A stretch of DNA of 64,000 bases from Xanthostigma xanthostigma (taxonomy: Eukaryota > Arthropoda > Insecta > Raphidioptera > Raphidiidae): assembly GCA_963575645.1 (NCBI GenBank), contig OY754469.1, positions 22,400,001 through 22,464,000 on the forward strand, in the 5' to 3' direction. Under the pieces are notes generated by a model. That model had not been told where the DNA came from, searched no databases, and saw only the letters and a list, made by a program, of their open reading frames with translations. Below are positions 60,702-64,000 of the stretch, in pieces; position 1 is the first letter of the stretch; each line of letters starts with the position of its first letter. Position numbers and translations under genes: made by a program.

Positions 60702-62212
60702 GGTTTTTAGGGTTCCGTACCCGAAGGGTGCTCAAACGGGACCCTATTACTAAGCCTCCGCTGTCCGTCTGTCTGTCCGTCTGTCTGTCAGCGGGCTGTA
60801 TCTCAAGAACCGTAATTGGTAGAGAGTTGAAATTTTCACAGAGTGTGTATTTCTATTGCCGCTAGAACAACAAATAATTAAAAACCCCCCAAAACTCCCA
60901 AAAGAGGAGCAAACTAAGTTTTTTGCTTATAATTCGCTCAATTTAAATCAGATCGTTTCGAGACCTGTCTTAAACGAAAGAGGAGAAAATTTTACATAGA
61001 TTTTGTATAACAGAATTCGTCGAAACACTTTTTTTGTACAGCTTTATATAGAAATATAATGTATAAATTCAATTTTGTCTAATCCATAGCATACACGGAG
61101 ATCGTCTGTCTTCGTTTGTTGCATAGTGTACTATGGGAATTTAAATATTGCGTATGTTTTGTCTTAAAAAAAAAGATTGCATTTGTTCAAAAACGAATGT
61201 CATTTCAAATATTAGTCAGTCTTTTGACATTAGTATTTTTTTGCAACGCCTTCTGAGTTAACAATTTGAATAACTAATTTTAATTATTAGAACATATTGC
61301 TTTGACAGATGCAAACGTCATTTTTTACATTTTTTACCATTCCAACACCATGGATGAGCGGAATGAAACCAAATTTTGGGAGGATGTTTGATATGCAAAT
61401 ATGAAGAGGCCTATTGTTTTTCAGAGACGTCGGCGCAAGCGCAAAAGAAATATATATTATAATGTTTTTTTATAAGATAATAGTATACTTTTCATAAAGG
61501 CGTATTATTTTGTTTTACAGGAGTTTTGTAAAATAAATTTTTGAAAAAAATCGGCGCATGCGTAGAAGAAATATATACTATAAGGCTGTTTTTTTATATA
61601 ATAACGGTATACTTTTCATTACGGTTTATTATTCTATCTATGTTTACAAAAGTTTTGTAATTTTTTTGGGAAAAATTGGCGCATGCGCAAAAGAAATATA
61701 TGCAATAACGTTGTTTTATATAATAATAGTATATATTTCATAATGGTTTATTATTCTATTTTAAAAGAAAGTTTTGTAAAAAGTTTTAGGGGGAAAGGCG
61801 GCGCATGCGCAGAAGAGATATGTGCTATAACATTGTTTTTATATAATAATGGTATACGTTTCATAATGGTTTAATATTCTAAAGTTTTGTATTTTTTTTT
61901 TTTTGGGGAAATCGGCGCATGCGCAACAGAGATATTTGCCATAACGTTGTTATTTGATATAATGGTATATTTATCAAAACCTTATATTATTTTATTCTAC
62001 AAGAAATTTTTGTAAAAAAAGTGTTTATAATATAAAAACGCCGGGGTGAATTATGTAAAATTTCACGCCTTGAAATTCTTGAACTACTTGCATACTCCCA
62101 CTGGTTACATATTGTTATAGCGCCTCTCTTGTTTCTTTTACAAAAGTATTTAAAAAGTACATAGTGTACGGAACCCTTCGTGTGCGAGTCCGACTCGCAC
62201 TTGACCGGTTTT
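60702..62212 (+). mobile_element. Insect repeat with GGGTTCCGTAC ends carrying the second minisatellite
   Basis: The left end reads GGTTTTTAGGGTTCCGTAC followed by GTCCGTCTGTCTGTCC. The right end reads GTACGGAACCC, then the hairpin GTGCGAGTCCGACTCGCAC and TTGACCGG. The core from 60930 to 62085 is shared with 19890-21060. Five units with GCGCATGCGC-type cores start at 61433, 61554, 61679, 61801 and 61915. Confidence 0.75.
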
Positions 62213-62214
62213 TT

Positions 62215-63000
62215 TTATTTTAATCGTAAGATACTACGTATAGATCAATAGGCAGCAGACGATTATTTTTGTGTTTTGTTTAAAAAAAAACTTATGTTTG
62301 CTTAATTTTTTCAATAATTATCTGCTAATTAATGAACAGAAGATATAATAAAGAAGACTGATTTATGTTTTATTTACAAAATGGATAACAAGACAAACTC
62401 TATTAATTATTTTCAGATAATAATAACGCGATTAAACTCAAATTGTCGTTTTTTTTGTCACTAACTGACGTAATAGCAGCTCAACGTTTGATTTTTCCCA
62501 AATAAATTGGGCAATCCAGTTTTCAAGTCAAAGGAAAATCAATGATATAACTAAATAGTTGGCAAAACCAAAAGTGCACATCCCGCAAGTTTTCCACTGT
62601 ACATTATATTATAATGAAAAAAATTGAGAAAATAGATTAAAACAAATAAAAAAAAAATAAAAATATACGAGAAACATTAGTAAAATAAGAAATTTTTTTT
62701 AGCAATTATGCACGGGTTTTGCTCTCAAAAATCCCGATTTTTTGAGTTTCTTGTCCTAGTTTATTGACTTTCTAGTTTATCGAAGAACGCATTTTATAGA
62801 CACAATATCCCAAAACACTATTTTTCAAGAATATCCCACCGCTACACTAGCGGTACCTATGTGCAATAGATTAAAAAAAACAATTAAAAAATTAAAATGA
62901 AAAAAATAAAATGAAAAAAAAAAATAATAATAAAAAAAATATATGAGAAATATATTATATATAATATATAAATATTAAGTGGAATTAAGTGGAATAAATG
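62215..63000. other. AT-rich stretch, nothing recognised
   Basis: Runs of A and T; no gene or repeat end seen. Confidence 0.4.
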
Positions 63001-63011
63001 GGAATATAAAA

Positions 63012-63112
63012 AAAAAAAAATTCTTATGTCAGCGGGAATCGAACCCGGCACCTTGGGATTACAGGACTTACGCTTTAACCGTTCGGCCACACCGATGCCG
63101 TACAACGCCTTT
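63012..63112 (-). repeat. tRNA-like SINE head (Pol III A and B boxes)
   Basis: On the - strand TGGCCGAACGG fits an A box and GGTTCGATTCC a B box about 36 bases later, followed by a run of T that could end Pol III transcription. The sequences before and after cannot pair as an acceptor stem, so it is not a working tRNA. Its reverse translation (GVAERLKRKSCNPKVPGS) is a well-known false protein. Confidence 0.65.
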
Positions 63113-63206
63113 GTTATTATGGTATAGAAGTGTAGCAGTTATTTTACGTATCATACTACATTAATTGAGTATATTTATTATGTTTTTTGTTTTTTTATTT
63201 TAATTA

Positions 63207-63650
63207 GCTGTCAAAAATAATAAAAAAAAAACTGTTTATAAAAATTAAACTACTGAACACATTTTAGTGAATTTAAATAGGGTTCTGGTCTGATAGTAAA
63301 CAAAGTGAATAAAATATAACCCAAGGGGATCCGACCAAAATTGCGATCTGTAGAGTCGTGACGTACGTACATACGTACGTACGTACGTACGTACGTACGT
63401 ACATACGTACAGACCAACCGACAACTGCTGTTTGTGATTTTCAATTACAATTTTAATAGTATTTATGAACTCGAATTGATTTAAAAATGGTTCTGTTTTA
63501 TAGATCAGAATCTCCTCTTTTCAAAAAGTTTCATTTTGAATGGATTTCGTGTGAAATTAACTTAGATATAACTTCTTATCTGAACGAAAGTCAGCTCTGA
63601 TGCACAAAGCGATAATAAAGCACATACCGCTAGTTTAGCGGTATGTGCAA
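63207..63650 (+). repeat. Dispersed repeat with expanded ACGT array and terminal hairpin, copy 2
   Basis: It matches 2043-2460. The ACGT array is longer here (63359-63414, about 13 units with CATACGTACG variants). It ends GCACATACCGCTA, a two-base loop and TAGCGGTATGTGC, a perfect hairpin. Confidence 0.7.
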
Positions 63651-64000
63651 TAATTTGTATTGTTATTTCGAATGGTAAGTTGTGTATCTAGTGTGTGAAT
63701 TATTATTTTATGATGAAGTGTGACATTATAGTAAAACGAGCGCCCGGCGAATTTTAACACCCACGAGATATATAATAGTACTTTTTACCTGCTATAAAAT
63801 AGCTAATTTTCACTTCATAAATAAATTTATATATATAACAGTACAGGTTCGGCCATGTTGAAATCTATTTGGATTATTTACGAAAACTACACCTAATTTG
63901 TTGTCTGAGTTGCACATATGCTTTTAAACGACAGGGAAATGACTATTGGATTGGTAAAATAACATTTCTTTTGTTTTATTTTACGCATTAGTGCGAAATG

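Noticed and set aside
61558..61874. Two frames with YNN and FIMVYYS repeats
   Set aside because: Translations of the GCGCATGCGC minisatellite units.
62884..63105. Frame on the - strand beginning MYGIGVAERLKRK
   Set aside because: Translation of the tRNA-like SINE head and its T-rich tail.
63012..63112. Functional tRNA gene
   Set aside because: A and B boxes exist, but no acceptor stem pairing can be drawn and the anticodon arm is poor.

Overview
This window looks like nuclear DNA from an insect, most probably a moth or butterfly (Lepidoptera). The DNA is strongly AT-rich. The few genes are small, spliced and secreted, with long introns and GT-AG borders, and most of the remaining DNA is short non-autonomous transposons. 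Several families have Helitron-type ends (5' TC, 3' CTAG, inserted between A and T) of the kind common in Lepidoptera. The order is judged from memory of repeat families, not from a search; Trichoptera or another insect order cannot be excluded.

Four host genes can be read, all on the + strand, and all encode small secreted proteins of biased composition. (1) A Lys/His/Gly/Ser-rich protein of about 250 residues has coding exons at 5204-5321, 10894-11195, 14067-14219 and 16443-16604; its first exon was not found. (2) An Arg/Asp/Tyr-rich protein of 97 residues has exons at 24964-24981 and 30286-30561. (3) A Gly/Ser-rich protein of 110 residues has exons at 32586-32594 and 33702-34025. (4) A Gly/Tyr-rich protein of 75 residues has exons at 46335-46343 and 48035-48253. 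In genes 2-4 a tiny first exon carries the start codon and a phase-0 intron falls just before the hydrophobic part of the signal peptide. Gene 1 enters its signal peptide through a phase-0 acceptor in the same way. This is the usual layout of arthropod cuticle-type genes and suggests a local cluster of structural or extracellular-matrix genes. The exact functions cannot be read from sequence.

The rest is layered mobile DNA. 1-7.2 kb: Helitron-like copies with nested hAT-type and Penelope-like insertions, plus a MITE with a perfect 8-bp target duplication. 7.2-16.4 kb: introns of gene 1 with hairpins, a GCGC-rich MITE and a pogo-type MITE. 17-21 kb: three palindromic or tandem structures and a minisatellite built on GCGCATGCGC. 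22-28 kb: Helitrons, one with an internal 293-bp triplication, nested in a long-TIR element. 29 kb: a 0.8-kb palindrome. 34-43 kb: further palindromes, Helitrons and mariner-type and mosaic elements. 47-50 kb: TIR elements and Penelope-like fragments. 52-57 kb: MITEs, a large palindrome and a long AT microsatellite. 59.9-60.5 kb: a hAT remnant with the end of a transposase. 60.7-62.2 kb: a second minisatellite-bearing element. 63 kb: a tRNA-like SINE head and a repeat with a terminal hairpin.

No complete autonomous transposon, rRNA, CRISPR array or functional tRNA was seen. The most interesting non-genic signal is a set of short repeats sharing a hammerhead-ribozyme-like core (CTGANGA, a short helix, then GAAA) together with target duplications of variable length, which fits Penelope-like retroelements.
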